Shown here: positions 35,453 to 45,092 of the stretch, in pieces
Layout: every line of letters starts with the position of its first letter
Numbering within the stretch: the first letter of the stretch is position 1
Assembly (NCBI RefSeq): GCF_036231945.1
Contig: NZ_CP109599.1
Location: 930,001-994,000 of the forward strand
Direction: 5' to 3'
Origin: Streptomyces sp. NBC_01429
Lineage (GTDB): Bacteria > Actinomycetota > Actinomycetes > Streptomycetales > Streptomycetaceae
Length of the DNA: 64,000 bases
Made by a program: the position numbers and the translations under genes
Notes under the pieces: model-generated
What the model saw: only the letters and a program-made list of their open reading frames with translations
What the model was told of the DNA's origin: nothing
Databases searched by the model: none

Positions 35453-35790
35453 CTCACGACCCTACCTCTCGCTCGGCCCCTGCTCGCATGAGTGAGTCAC
35501 AGTCTCCAGCATGACACCGGGTACCAATGGCGGTCGCCGATTCACGAATGAGTCATGCCCTCGGCCACGACGCGTGACCGGCTTCCTCGGCCCCGACGGG
35601 GCCGGAACGGCGGGGAGGGTGTAGCTGGCTACACCCCGGGTTCGGGAGGGTGGTCCCTCGTGGCGGAGCCCGCCGGAGCGGATCGTGGAGATCACTGAGG
35701 CACGCCGTCCCCGTCTCCACCCGACGCGGACGGAGGGAGCCTCTCTTCCCCTCTGTCCTGTACCGCCGATGTGGAGGCGTTCTCACCGCC
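35453..35790. promoter_or_regulatory. TetR/MMPL divergent control region
   Basis: 338 bp. GGGTGTAGC-TG-GCTACACCC (35617-35636) is a perfect inverted repeat of TetR-operator size. TGAGTCA occurs twice (35493-35499 and 35549-35555) nearer the regulator gene and may mark its own promoter. Confidence 0.6.
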
Positions 35791-38022
35791 ATGGCAACTT
35801 TCCTGTACCACGTGGGCCGCGTCGCTTTCAGGTGGCGATGGCTCGTCACCTTTCTGTGGGTAGCCGTCCTGGGCGCTGTCGGCTTCGCCGCCATGAGGGC
35901 CCCGGCCGCTCCCGATGACGGGTTCGCCATGCCGGGCATCGAGTCCCAGAAGGCGTTCGATCTCCTGGACGAGCGCTTCCCCGGCACGGGAGCCGACGGG
36001 GCGAGCGCCCGCATCGTGTTCATCGCGCCGAGCGGGGAGAAGGTCACCGCCGCCGGGAACAAGGCCGTGATCGAGGATCTGGTCGACGAGGCCGCCGAAG
36101 GCCCGCAGGTGGCCGGCGCGGTGGACCCCTTCCAGGCGAAGGCGGTCAGCGAGGACGGCTCCACCGCCTACGCCACCGTCTCCTTCAAAGCCCCCGCCGC
36201 CGATCTGACCGATGCCGGCAAGGAGCACCTGGAGAACGCCGTCGAACAGGCCCGGGACGCGGGCCTGACCGTCGAGATCGGCGGCGACGCCCTGGCGACG
36301 CAGCCGGCGGCGGGCGGGTCCGCCGAGATGATCGGCATCGCGATCGCGGCGGTGGTCCTGCTGATCACCTTCGGGTCCATGGCCGCGGCCGGGCTGCCGC
36401 TGCTGACCGCCGTCATCGGCGTCGCCGTCAGCATGACCGCCATCATCGCCCTGGGCAGCACGTTCGGACTCTCCCTGACCAGCGGGACGCTCGCCTCCAT
36501 GCTGGGGCTGGCCTGCGGCATCGACTACGCCCTGTTCGTCGTCTCCCGCTACCGCGAGGAGCGCGGAAAGGGCCGCGCGCCGAGGGAAGCCGCGGCCATG
36601 GCCGTCGGTACGGCCGGGTCCGCGGTGGTCTTCGCCGGTCTGACCGTGGTCATCGCGCTGGCCGGACTGTCGGTGGTGGGCATCCCGATGCTCACCAAGA
36701 TGGGTCTCACCGCGGCCGGCGCCGTCGTCGTCTCCGTCCTCATCTGCCTGACCCTGGTCCCTGCCCTCCTCGGCTTCTGGCCCGACGCCGTCCTCGCACG
36801 CCGCGTCCGCAAGGGAAAGAAGCCCCGCCGTGCCAAGACGGACAGCGCGGGCAACGCCGAAAACGCCGGCAGCCGCTGGGCACGCCTGGTCATACGCCAT
36901 CCCCTGCCCGTGCTGCTGCTCGGCGTCGTGGGCCTGGGCGCGCTCGCCGTGCCGGCCGCCGACCTCCAACTGGGCATGCCCGGCGACGAGGCCAAGCCCA
37001 CCTCCACCACCGAACGCCGCGCCTACGACGCTCTCGCCGACGGCTTCGGCCCCGGCTTCAACGGCCCCCTGACCATCGTCGTCGACACCAAGGGGACCGA
37101 CGATTCCAAGGCGGCCGCCGCCGTGATCAGCAAGCGGATCGCGGACACCCCGGGCGTCGTCTCCGTCTCCCCGGCACAGTTCAACAAGACCCAGGACGCC
37201 GCGATACTCTCCGCAACCCCCTCCACCAGCCCCACCGACTCCAGGACCATCGACCTGGTCAAGACCATCCGCGCCGAACGCTCCGGCATCGAGCGGGAAT
37301 CCGGCGCCACCTACGAGGTCACCGGCAGCACCGCGATGAACATCGACGTCGCGAAGAAGTTCCAGGACGCGCTGATCCCCTACCTGATCGTCGTGGTCGG
37401 CCTGGCGATCGTGCTGCTGCTCCTGGTCTTCCGCTCCCTGCTGGTACCGCTGAAGGCCGCCCTGGGCTACCTGCTCTCCGTACTGGCCTCGCTCGGTGTG
37501 GTCGTCGCGGTCTTCCAGTACGGCCACGGCGCCGCACTCCTCGGCGTCGAACAGACCGGCCCGATCATGAGCATGATGCCGATCTTCCTGGTGGGCATCG
37601 TCTTCGGCCTCGCCATGGACTACGAGGTCTTCCTGGTCTCCCGGATCCGCGAGGCATACGTCCACGGTGAGCAGGCCCGGCAGGCGATCGTCTCCGGATT
37701 CCGCACCAGCGCCCGCGTGGTCGTCGCCGCCGGGCTGATCATGGTGGCGGTCTTCTCAGGATTCGTCGGCGCCGACGAATCCATGATCAAGATGATCGGC
37801 TTCGGGCTCGCCATCGCCGTCCTCTTCGACGCCTTCGTCGTCCGGATGGCCATCGTGCCCGCCGTCCTCGCCCTCCTCGGCGACCGCGCCTGGCGCCTGC
37901 CGCGCCGACTCGACCGGATCCTGCCCCGCATCGACGTCGAAGGAGAGGCCATCACCCGCAAGCACCCCGCCCCCGCGACACCGGCCGACCAGGACGCCCC
38001 CGAACGCGTCCTCAGCAAGTAA
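35791..38022 (+). CDS. MMPL-family (RND-type) membrane exporter
   Basis: 743 residues, about 11-12 membrane segments in two halves, each with a large extracytoplasmic loop (40-185 and 435-560). GIDYALFVVSRYREER and GLAMDYEVFLVSRIREAY are the duplicated D-Y motifs of MmpL helices 4 and 10, needed for proton coupling. Such proteins export lipids, siderophores or drugs. Control by the divergent TetR suggests an inducible resistance or lipid-export role; cargo unknown. The ATG at 35791 has GGAGG about 12 bp upstream. Codon use is normal for the host. Confidence 0.9.
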   Translation: MATFLYHVGRVAFRWRWLVTFLWVAVLGAVGFAAMRAPAAPDDGFAMPGIESQKAFDLLDERFPGTGADGASARIVFIAPSGEKVTAAGNKAVIEDLVDEAAEGPQVAGAVDPFQAKAVSEDGSTAYATVSFKAPAADLTDAGKEHLENAVEQARDAGLTVEIGGDALATQPAAGGSAEMIGIAIAAVVLLITFGSMAAAGLPLLTAVIGVAVSMTAIIALGSTFGLSLTSGTLASMLGLACGIDYALFVVSRYREERGKGRAPREAAAMAVGTAGSAVVFAGLTVVIALAGLSVVGIPMLTKMGLTAAGAVVVSVLICLTLVPALLGFWPDAVLARRVRKGKKPRRAKTDSAGNAENAGSRWARLVIRHPLPVLLLGVVGLGALAVPAADLQLGMPGDEAKPTSTTERRAYDALADGFGPGFNGPLTIVVDTKGTDDSKAAAAVISKRIADTPGVVSVSPAQFNKTQDAAILSATPSTSPTDSRTIDLVKTIRAERSGIERESGATYEVTGSTAMNIDVAKKFQDALIPYLIVVVGLAIVLLLLVFRSLLVPLKAALGYLLSVLASLGVVVAVFQYGHGAALLGVEQTGPIMSMMPIFLVGIVFGLAMDYEVFLVSRIREAYVHGEQARQAIVSGFRTSARVVVAAGLIMVAVFSGFVGADESMIKMIGFGLAIAVLFDAFVVRMAIVPAVLALLGDRAWRLPRRLDRILPRIDVEGEAITRKHPAPATPADQDAPERVLSK

Positions 38023-38239
38023 CCAACCCGGCGGCCGCCTCCCGCAGGCAGCCACCCCCTGAGACCGGGGCCACCATGGCGGTATCGGCCCCGCACTCGC
38101 CGGACCCGTGGGGACGGGGAACGGCGAGAACCCTGAGCCCGGCGACGAGCACCCGCTCGCCGCCGGGCTCAACGGCGTTCACCGCCCAGAAGCGGACCCG
38201 ACGGAACCGTCACCGTGACCGCTCCCCGCTCAGGTCCCT

Positions 38240-38600
38240 GATGCCCGCCGCGGCATGCTGCGCCACACCCTCTACATCGAGGAGTTCACCCACGCCCTCG
38301 CCGCCGAGTGGCTGACCTACCGCCATCGGCGCTGGCCTGGCCTCGACCAACCCGCACCTGCTCGTCAGCCAGCGCACCGCGCTCGATCCCGACCACCCGC
38401 CGGTCAGCATGACGATGCTGCACAGGCACCTGCCCAAGGGGTTCACGCTGGACGGCCTTCGACAGGACCGGATCCTCAACGAGGCGTTCGAGACCGGCGA
38501 TCCGCTGAAGCTGACGCGCCTGTTCGGCATCACGGAAAAGACCGCCATGCACTACGTCGGCGTCGCCCATCCGGAGAGGACCTCCCAACTCCCCCGGTGA
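38240..38600 (+). pseudogene. Tyrosine-recombinase/integrase C-terminal remnant, frameshifted
   Basis: Two frames join into one recognisable tail: LYIEEFTHALAAEWLTYRHR (38255 onward) then, after a frameshift near 38340, STNPHLLVSQRTALDPDHPP and RQDRILNEAFETGDPLKLTR to the stop at 38600. This matches the C-terminal extension of Streptomyces site-specific recombinases of the transposon/plasmid type. The catalytic core is absent. It marks the left part of the accessory region. Confidence 0.68.
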
Positions 38601-38610
38601 CGGCCGAGGT

Positions 38611-38708
38611 CAACCGACCGAATTCGGCGGCGCCCCGGTCGGCGGCGTCACGCTGCTCACCGACGGCCCGCCGGGCGCCCGGCCCACTGGCTGGCCTACT
38701 TCGCGTGA
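38611..38708 (+). pseudogene. VOC (glyoxalase-fold) gene fragment, frameshifted
   Basis: TEFGGAPVGGVTLLTDGPPG then, one frame over, HWLAYFA ending in a stop: the central strand pair of a VOC/glyoxalase-like protein. Only about 30 codons survive. It is on the opposite strand from, and not a copy of, the intact VOC gene at 41.3-42.1 kb. Confidence 0.55.
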
Positions 38709-39102
38709 GGAGACAGTTCTCGGATCAACATCCATGCCGCTGGAGCCGGTTGCCAAGGTCATCGGGGAGTGGCGGGGTCGTCGTCTCCAGGCCGGGGGCC
38801 GGCCCCACGTGACATCCCCGCGCCAGGCGGCCGGCACGGTGTCCGCCTCCTCGGGCGAGCGCCTCCTGGATGCCTGCCGGGAGACCGTGCGGGTGCGGCT
38901 CCTGGGACTTTCGCCCGCACAGTGCCCGGTGCGAAGGCCCGCACGGGCGAGGTGAACGGCCACCTCGATGTCCGGCTCGGTCGACCGTGACGGGCGGAGG
39001 TGGTGGCCGGTCACCCGATCGGGTCGGGACCGGGTTCGTGCCGCGGAGCGTGGGCAGTCTGTCCTGGCACATGCCGGACATCTTGGTCGAAGGAGTACGT
39101 AC
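38709..39102. other. No gene seen
   Basis: 394 bp between the VOC fragment and the EF-hand gene. Frames are open on both strands but none has a start with a ribosome site or a family pattern. It must contain the EF-hand gene promoter. Confidence 0.5.
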
Positions 39103-39354
39103 ATGTTGGTAAACGAAGCCGAGTTGCGGAGCCTGTTCAACTCGCTCGACCTCAACAAGAACGGCGTCCTCACCCGGGGCGAGCTGATCACCGCCCTGCG
39201 GGTGAAGGCGCGCAAGGAGGGCGGTACCTCCGAGTTCGCCTTTGCGGACTTCAAGGACATCGACGAGGCCATTGAGTTCTTCGACAAAAGCGACGCCGAC
39301 CACAACAAGGAAATCACCTTCGACGAGTTCACGAAGACGTTCAGCACACGATGA
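39103..39354 (+). CDS. Small two-EF-hand calcium-binding protein
   Basis: 83 residues with two EF-hands: loop 1 DLNKNGVLTRGE (about 15-26) and loop 2 DADHNKEITFDE (about 65-76), both with the 1-3-5-12 acidic or amide ligands intact; loop 2 has Lys in place of the usual Gly at position 6. No signal or membrane segment, so cytosolic. A calcium sensor or buffer of the actinobacterial CabA/CabB kind. Clear GGAG at 8 bp from the ATG. It stands alone in a decayed region with no obvious target. Confidence 0.87.
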   Translation: MLVNEAELRSLFNSLDLNKNGVLTRGELITALRVKARKEGGTSEFAFADFKDIDEAIEFFDKSDADHNKEITFDEFTKTFSTR

Positions 39355-39673
39355 ACCCCACCCACCGGACCCAGGCCCGCTCACCGGACCCAGGCAGACC
39401 GGGGCCGGCGAGACGGGACAGCCAGGACGCTCTGTCGGACACGTCGCAGCGGTCGGTGCCCACGGATGCCCGCCGGCGGGGTTACCCGCCTGCGGGCACG
39501 GGATCCTCGCCGGTGCCGGGGTGAAGTAGAGGGTGCAGTTGGTGAGGCCGGTGAGGTCCAGGAGCTCGCGGTCGTCGTACTCCGCGTTGGGCGCGGGCGT
39601 TCCCACTGAACCTTGAGTGGCCCAGCTGACCAGGCCCGGCCGTGCGGGACCTGGTCAGTGCCGGGTCCGGAGG
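39355..39673. other. Intergenic with a coding-like fragment on the minus strand
   Basis: On the minus strand 39606 to about 39530 reads NAEYDDRELLDLTGLTNCTL with near-perfect G/C third positions, then the coding signal fades. It looks like the end of a lost gene or a very short peptide; family not recognised. Confidence 0.35.
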
Positions 39674-39952
39674 TCAGCCAGCGATGAGGCCGGAGTCGCT
39701 CAGCTTCTCGCGGACTTCGTCGAGGGAAGCATCAGATGACGGAAGGACTAGGTCGCTGGCTTCCTGAGCATCATCGGGCAGCGAGGTGCCCACCTCTCGA
39801 ACCTTGCCGAGAAGAGCGGCCAAGGCGCCCCCAAGGGCTTCCTCGTCGTGGTCTTCCACCGCGGAAACCACCTGACTGTCCAGCGCATTCAGCACGTCGA
39901 GGTTGGATTCCGCCACCGTCCACTGACCCTCGCCCATGATCCTTACGATCAC
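39674..39952 (-). CDS. PspA-associated protein PspAA homologue
   Basis: 92 residues beginning with GTG-initiated MIVRIMGEGQWTVAES, the signature of actinobacterial PspAA proteins, with the typical ending LDEVREKLSDSGLIAG. PspAA is usually encoded right beside pspA and is thought to modulate the membrane-stress ESCRT-like PspA protein. Here there is no pspA nearby, so this is an orphan copy, probably acquired or left behind. AAGGAAC precedes the start. Soluble and acidic. Confidence 0.83.
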   Translation of the reverse strand: MIVRIMGEGQWTVAESNLDVLNALDSQVVSAVEDHDEEALGGALAALLGKVREVGTSLPDDAQEASDLVLPSSDASLDEVREKLSDSGLIAG

Positions 39953-40161
39953 CGCGGTTCCTTTCGTTAGAAGGTCTTCGATACCCGTCCCCCAACGAGC
40001 GGATGACCAAGGGAGACACGCTGATCAAGATCGTCCGGAACCCTGCGATGGCTCTGCCGCCCCAAGACGCCGGAGATCAAACGATCCGGAACCTTCGGTG
40101 AGAACGCTCAACCTTCCCTACTTGTACTGCGGGACAGGGCGAGTCCTCCTCCCAGCGCCGC

Positions 40162-40581
<420 letters not shown>

Positions 40582-40700
40582 TTAGTCACTCTATGGAGTG
40601 AATCTTTGACGTTGGGTGATCAAGTGGGGTTCCATGAAGGCGCCACATTGCTTACGCCGCCGGTCGGCCGGGACCGCGGCACGCGAGGAGGGGAATCAGC

Positions 40701-41267
40701 ATGGGGATCCACTACAACGGTCCGGGCGGTAAGAAGCAGCCGCTGCGGGGCGGGATGGCGTTCGTCCTGTACTGGGAGAACGGTGACGACGGGCGGAAGA
40801 TGCATCCGGTGGGGCTCGTCGGCAAGGACATGTCGCCCAAGGCGGGGGCGCCCTCCGGCCTGGTGCAGTTCCGGTTCAGCACCACCGCCACCGAACTCGA
40901 CACATACGCCCTCAGGACCAGCCAGCTCCAGTGGCGGCCCGGCAACGGCCACTGGCAGAGCCTGTACCTGCGCAAAGGCAAGGACTACTACCTCGCCACG
41001 GACGGCGATTGGAAGATGCCCGCCATCAAAGATGCCGCGATCACCAGCGCCCACATTGCGTTCAGGCTGCGCATGGATATCGCGGGCAAGGGCGATATGT
41101 GGATCTCTGACGATCAGAACACTGGCAGCATCCGCATGCGGGACACAGAAGATGCCAGTGCTCGCCTGGTGGCCGTGCGGCGAGGGCCGGACGATGCCCC
41201 CGACGACCCCTTCGGGACGGAACAGAACTTCCCGGTCTACACCCTCGACGAGCTGAACAACATCTGA
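40701..41267 (+). CDS. Hypothetical protein, 188 aa
   Basis: Family not recognised. GGAGGGG lies 8 bp before the ATG and third positions are G/C-rich, so it is very likely real. Composition suggests a mostly beta-strand soluble protein (MAFVLYWENGDDGRKMHPVG, AFRLRMDIAGKGDMWISD) with a Gly-rich start and acidic end; no signal or membrane segment. It has no cysteine. The gene is single, ended by a strong bidirectional hairpin. Confidence 0.75.
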   Translation: MGIHYNGPGGKKQPLRGGMAFVLYWENGDDGRKMHPVGLVGKDMSPKAGAPSGLVQFRFSTTATELDTYALRTSQLQWRPGNGHWQSLYLRKGKDYYLATDGDWKMPAIKDAAITSAHIAFRLRMDIAGKGDMWISDDQNTGSIRMRDTEDASARLVAVRRGPDDAPDDPFGTEQNFPVYTLDELNNI

Positions 41268-41278
41268 GGCTCCGTCTG

Positions 41279-41309
41279 CGATGCCTGCCCGGAGGCCGGG
41301 CAGGCATCG
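41279..41309. terminator. Bidirectional terminator
   Basis: Perfect 14-bp stem (41279-41292 with 41296-41309), 3-nt loop, between the convergent 188-aa gene and the VOC gene. Confidence 0.8.
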
Positions 41310-41324
41310 GGCGTAGGTTGCCGT

Positions 41325-42101
41325 CTACTTCGACTTCGGCCTGATCATCGCGAACGCCGCTCCCTCACGGTCGGCGGTTACCGTCGTCCGGCCCATCCGG
41401 GTCTCGGACGGCGGGATGAGGACCATGCCGCCCTGCCTGGCCAAGGCGTCCGTGCTGGCATCCGCGTCGTCGACCGCGATGAAGGGCAGCCAGCGCGCCG
41501 ACATGTCGGGCAAGGTGACCGACGTGATGGTGCCGAATGTACGGCCGCCGACCCGCATGTCCTGTTCGGACTCCAGGCCCTCAACGAGCGTCATCTCGAT
41601 GCCGAACACCTCTGAGTAGAAGGCGGCGGCGGCAGGCACGTCACTGGTGTGCAGCTCACTCCAGGAGAGCGAGCCGGGCTCGTTGACGACCTGGGCGCCG
41701 GAGAACTTGCCGGGCTGCCAGACGCCGAACACGGCGCCCTGCGGGTCCGCGGCGATCAACATCCGGCCGCGGTCTGCGACGTCCGCCACGGGATAGAGCA
41801 CGGTGCCGCCCGCGGCGTCGATCGCGGCTCCGGTGGCCTCCGCGTCGGTGCTGGCCAGGTAGGTGATCCAGGCAGTCGGCGGCTGCGTCATGCCCTCGCC
41901 GCTTGGCATGGCCGGGCCGATAGCGGCCACGGCCTTTCCGTTCACCTCGCAGACCGCGTGCCCGTCGAGCTCTGCCGGGCCCACGTCGAACTTCCAGTCG
42001 AACAAGGCCTGGTAGAAGTCCAGTGCCGCCTGCTGGTCCTTGGCTGAAAGGTCGACCCAGCACGGCGTGCCGGTCGCGTACGGGGTGGTGACTTCGGGCA
42101 T
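41325..42101 (-). CDS. Two-domain VOC (glyoxalase-fold) protein
   Basis: 258 residues, two tandem VOC domains (about 8-125 and 135-256). Domain 1 starts TPCWVDLSAKDQQAALDFYQ and ends DPQGAVFGVWQPGKF; domain 2 starts LSWSELHTSDVPAAAAFYSE and ends DREGAAFAMIRPK. Metal-ligand positions are only partly conserved (His in SELHTSD, Glu/Asp near strand ends), as in the hydroxylase-/CFP30B-like group. Function unknown, perhaps binding a small molecule or resistance. GGAG precedes the ATG at 42101. Confidence 0.86.
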   Translation of the reverse strand: MPEVTTPYATGTPCWVDLSAKDQQAALDFYQALFDWKFDVGPAELDGHAVCEVNGKAVAAIGPAMPSGEGMTQPPTAWITYLASTDAEATGAAIDAAGGTVLYPVADVADRGRMLIAADPQGAVFGVWQPGKFSGAQVVNEPGSLSWSELHTSDVPAAAAFYSEVFGIEMTLVEGLESEQDMRVGGRTFGTITSVTLPDMSARWLPFIAVDDADASTDALARQGGMVLIPPSETRMGRTTVTADREGAAFAMIRPKSK

Positions 42102-43282
42102 CACTTACTCCTGATGGTGACGTAGTGCAATCAACAGGTCACTCTCTCGATGCCGGCAAGCCGACGGCCACCCGACACGCCGTCAGCCTTGTCACCTACG
42201 AATGGGGGCTTTCGGGTGTAAGTACGGCCTCAGAGAACGTCGGTACAGCGGTGGCGCTGAGAACGATCATGGTCGGGGTGCAAGCATGCCGACCCGGTTC
42301 TCGCACTCGGCCCTGACCGTCCCGCTCGGCGGCTACGGATCGCTCTTCTCTCCCTCCTGGCCACTGTCCTGTCTCCGTGGCCGCCGCGCTCAGCTCAGCG
42401 CCTGTGTCTGATCCCGGAGCCCGTCGACACGGCGCAGGGCCCGGAGCCGCAGACGGCTTCGGGCTCTGCTGCTGCGCTATGTGATCACTAACGAGCTCGT
42501 GCATGGTTAGCGCTGGTGCGTCGAGGGCTGCGGATTGGCCGTCGTGAGGCGGTGCCCGCCGACGTGGAGGCGTTCAAGTTCTGGAGGATGGCTGATCCGG
42601 CGAACCTGCGCCGGGTGGCGGCCGGGACGTTCAAGAGTGTGCCCGCGCCGACAGGACGCCCTGCCTGGAACCCCTTGCGGCCACGGACGGCCAGCAGCCG
42701 GTCGCTGCCGGTGATCCGCCGTGCTGGTTCCGTCAGTTCGCATACCAGCAGACTCATCCTCACGGCCTTCGTCTCGGTCACGTGCACCTTGGTCGGAGCA
42801 CAGGATCAGACGAAGGCCGACCTCACGTCCGGCGAACCCCCAGGTGAGCGACTCAGTTCAAGAAGCCGTTCGAGGCCCGGTAGATAAAGAACGACCTCGC
42901 CGACGTTGTCCTACGAAGCGATCAAGTCGCGTATCCCAATTAGCGGTCGAGTCGTCGCGGGGCTCCGGGCGGCCAAGTTCTTTGAGCCATCCAACGGCGA
43001 CAAGCTCACAGCCATACCCAGAACCCCCGGGCCCGTCGATCTTACGAATGACCGACTCAGACCCACGCCTGGAAGGTAGGACAAGCTGACGGCCCGCCGA
43101 CGGGATGTAGACCGGGGGCGACTGGCGGTCGGCCCGGCCGGCGGAAGCCTCGCGTGCGGTCCGGGCGCTCGTCGGCGGTGAAGGAGACCTCGGCGGCCCT
43201 GGCCGGGGTGAGGGGAGGCAGCCGGTGGCGGTGCACGGGCCCCACGGGTTCAGTGCACCGCCACCGATACCGGCTCGGGCGG
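42102..43282. other. 1.2-kb region without a convincing gene
   Basis: Third-position G/C bias is lost over most of this stretch and base composition is lower in G+C than the flanks. Frames of about 100 codons exist on both strands but lack ribosome sites and coding bias. A short plus-strand run LRALLLRYVITNELVHG near 42456-42506 faintly recalls a HATPase N-box. A minus-strand run near 42960-43060 is also coding-like. This looks like gene debris. Confidence 0.55.
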
Positions 43283-43540
43283 CTACTTCCCCCACCAGAT
43301 GCCGCCGGTGCTGACGGTCTTCTTCTTCTGGAAGGCCCGCACGGTCTTGGTGCCGTCGCCAGGCTCCTGGCCGAGATCGCGATCGATGGTGTAGGTGACC
43401 GCGCTCGCGTGGGACCCAAGAGCGATCAGGTGCATGGCCGTGCCCTTGAAGTAGTAGAAGAGGGTCACGCCGCCCTTCGTACCGGACTTGCCCCGGCTGG
43501 TGTGGTAGGCAGACCGCCGCCAAGGCCCACCGCGCCGAAG
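43283..43540 (-). pseudogene. C-terminal remnant of an unrecognised protein
   Basis: From about 43510 to the TAG at 43283 the minus strand reads GVTLFYYFKGTAMHLIALGS, then VTYTIDRDLGQEPGDGTK, and ends KKTVSTGGIWWGK, with normal Streptomyces codon use. No start with a ribosome site precedes it and upstream codons merge into another remnant, so the N-terminus is probably lost. Function not recognised. Confidence 0.45.
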
Positions 43541-43673
43541 CCGCAGCCGCTCAGTCGACCGACGACGTCGTGGACGCGCCGGCGACCCGGTCGTGCTGCC
43601 CGCGCCGCGCCCGGCCGCCGTCGTCCCCGCTCCGGAGGAGCCCGCCGACATCGACGACGACCAGGAGCTGGTC

Positions 43674-44035
43674 CGGAATGCTGCCCTCGGACCGGCGCGT
43701 GGTCGCGGCGTTCGTGGTGAAGGCCCTGGCCGGGCAGGAACTCGTGGTGAACGGGCCGGACGCGGTCAGCAGCCTCTGCTACGTCGACGATTTCGTGGCC
43801 GGGCTGATCGCCATGATGGAGTCGGATGCCCCCGGGCCGGTCAACCTTCGGTGCCGGCGAGGGCACCGGGATCGGGAACCTGGCCGCACTGGTGGTCGCC
43901 ACGGTCGGCTCCGGCACTGTCAGGACCGGCGCGAGCGCGGAATCGGGGGGGGGCGCCGCGCGCTGCCCCGACATCACGCTCGCCCGGGAAACCCTCGGAT
44001 GGAAGCCCACCACCGTGCTGGAGATCGAGACCCGG
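43674..44035 (+). pseudogene. NAD-dependent epimerase/UDP-glucuronate decarboxylase remnant, frameshifted
   Basis: GMLPSDRRVVAAFVVKALAG and SSLCYVDDFVAGLIAMMESD to PGPVNL are the C-terminal half of an extended short-chain dehydrogenase of the UDP-sugar type. After a frameshift near 43850 it continues EGTGIGNLAALVVATVGSGT and ITLARETLGWKPTTVLE. The Rossmann domain and catalytic YxxxK are absent. Sugar-nucleotide origin is clear; exact enzyme is not. Confidence 0.72.
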
Positions 44036-44350
44036 GCGCCGTCTTCACCGCTGTGCCGGGCACCGCCGACAACGGACGCCGCCGGACCCTGCCCCACCCG
44101 GCGCCTCGAAACCGTCAGCGAGCGGGCCGCGAGGGAAGCGCGGGGCGGTCGCGGCCGCCTTCTTCGCCGCCGGGCGGCACGACGTCGCCGGACGGACGGG
44201 ACGCTCGGGCGCGGCTGCGGCGGCGCTGCCCGCGAGTGGCGCTGCGTGGAGGAACTCGTACGAGTGAACGTACCCATGCGACCTGGTCACCCATAGGAGT
44301 CGTTCGGCACTGTGGGTAGTCAATTGTTTGGTGTGCAAGGGAGGTTCCTC
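44036..44350. other. No gene seen
   Basis: 315 bp downstream of the epimerase remnant. A lower-G+C stretch at about 44280-44335 just ahead of the secreted-protein gene probably holds its promoter; no clear hexamers. Confidence 0.4.
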
Positions 44351-44785
44351 ATGACGGTTTTCAGGAAATCGCCTGTCGTCGCCGTGGCGGCCGGTGCGGC
44401 GTGTGTGCTCGCCGCGGGTGCGGTCGCGGTCGCGGTGCCGGACAAGGCGCCCGCCGCCCCGGCCGCGGCGCCGGTCGCGGTGGCTCCGTACGCGCGGGCC
44501 GCGGCGGTCGTCGACGCGGCGGGCAAGCTGATCCGGGGCAAGGCCGTCACGTCGGTCCAGCGCAAGGGCGTGGGCGAGTACTGCGTGAACGTCTCCGCCT
44601 CCGGGTTCAACGTCACCACCGCGGTGATCCTGGTGTCGCCGAACCTGAGCGCCGACCGGAACTCCATCATCGAGGTCGCGCGTTCCAAGCAGTCCGTGTG
44701 CGGGAGCAGTACCGGCTCTGTACTGGTGCGCACCGCCAAGGGCCCCGCCCGCAAGAACCAGGCATTCACCATGATCGTCGTCTGA
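44351..44785 (+). CDS. Small secreted protein, unknown function
   Basis: 144 residues. Signal peptide (VFRKSPVVAVAAGAACVLAA) of about 28 residues, an Ala/Pro-rich stretch, then a compact domain with two Cys (GEYCVNV, QSVCGSS) likely forming one disulfide. Strands such as TTAVILVSPNLSADR and GSVLVRTAKG suggest a beta fold. Family not recognised. GGGAGG is 7 bp before the ATG. Codon use is typical of the host, unlike the debris upstream. Confidence 0.78.
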   Translation: MTVFRKSPVVAVAAGAACVLAAGAVAVAVPDKAPAAPAAAPVAVAPYARAAAVVDAAGKLIRGKAVTSVQRKGVGEYCVNVSASGFNVTTAVILVSPNLSADRNSIIEVARSKQSVCGSSTGSVLVRTAKGPARKNQAFTMIVV

Positions 44786-45092
44786 CCCCGACCGGACCGC
44801 CCGCCCCGCCCCGCGCGGCGCCGACGGGACAATGCTTCGGGCGCCGGCATGAGATCGCGGTGCCCGGCCGGTTGGCCGGGCGTACCAGGTGCTGGGTGGG
44901 GTCGAGGTCTCCCCAGGCCGGGCCAGGCAACGGAATACCGGGTTGCCTCCGGATCGGTCGTCGGGCGGTGTCAGATGGTGAATCGTTACCTCGGACCGGC
45001 CCGGGCGCGGCGCCCCCGTCCGCGTGCACCGCTTCGCGAATATGGGTGAGCAAGGGTGACACTCGACCTTAGTGGACAGTGGAGGACGCTCA
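44786..45092. other. No gene seen
   Basis: 307 bp between two secreted-protein genes; no supported coding frame or RNA. The region just before 45093 must carry the promoter of the small peptide gene. Confidence 0.4.

Noticed and set aside
38725..39606. Long open frame on the minus strand across the EF-hand gene
   Set aside because: It lies antisense to the EF-hand gene and has coding bias only in its first 25 codons; kept only as a short coding-like run.
42456..42506. Plus-strand LRALLLRYVITNELVHG resembling a HATPase N-box
   Set aside because: Too short, no second motif and no coding bias around it; could be chance.
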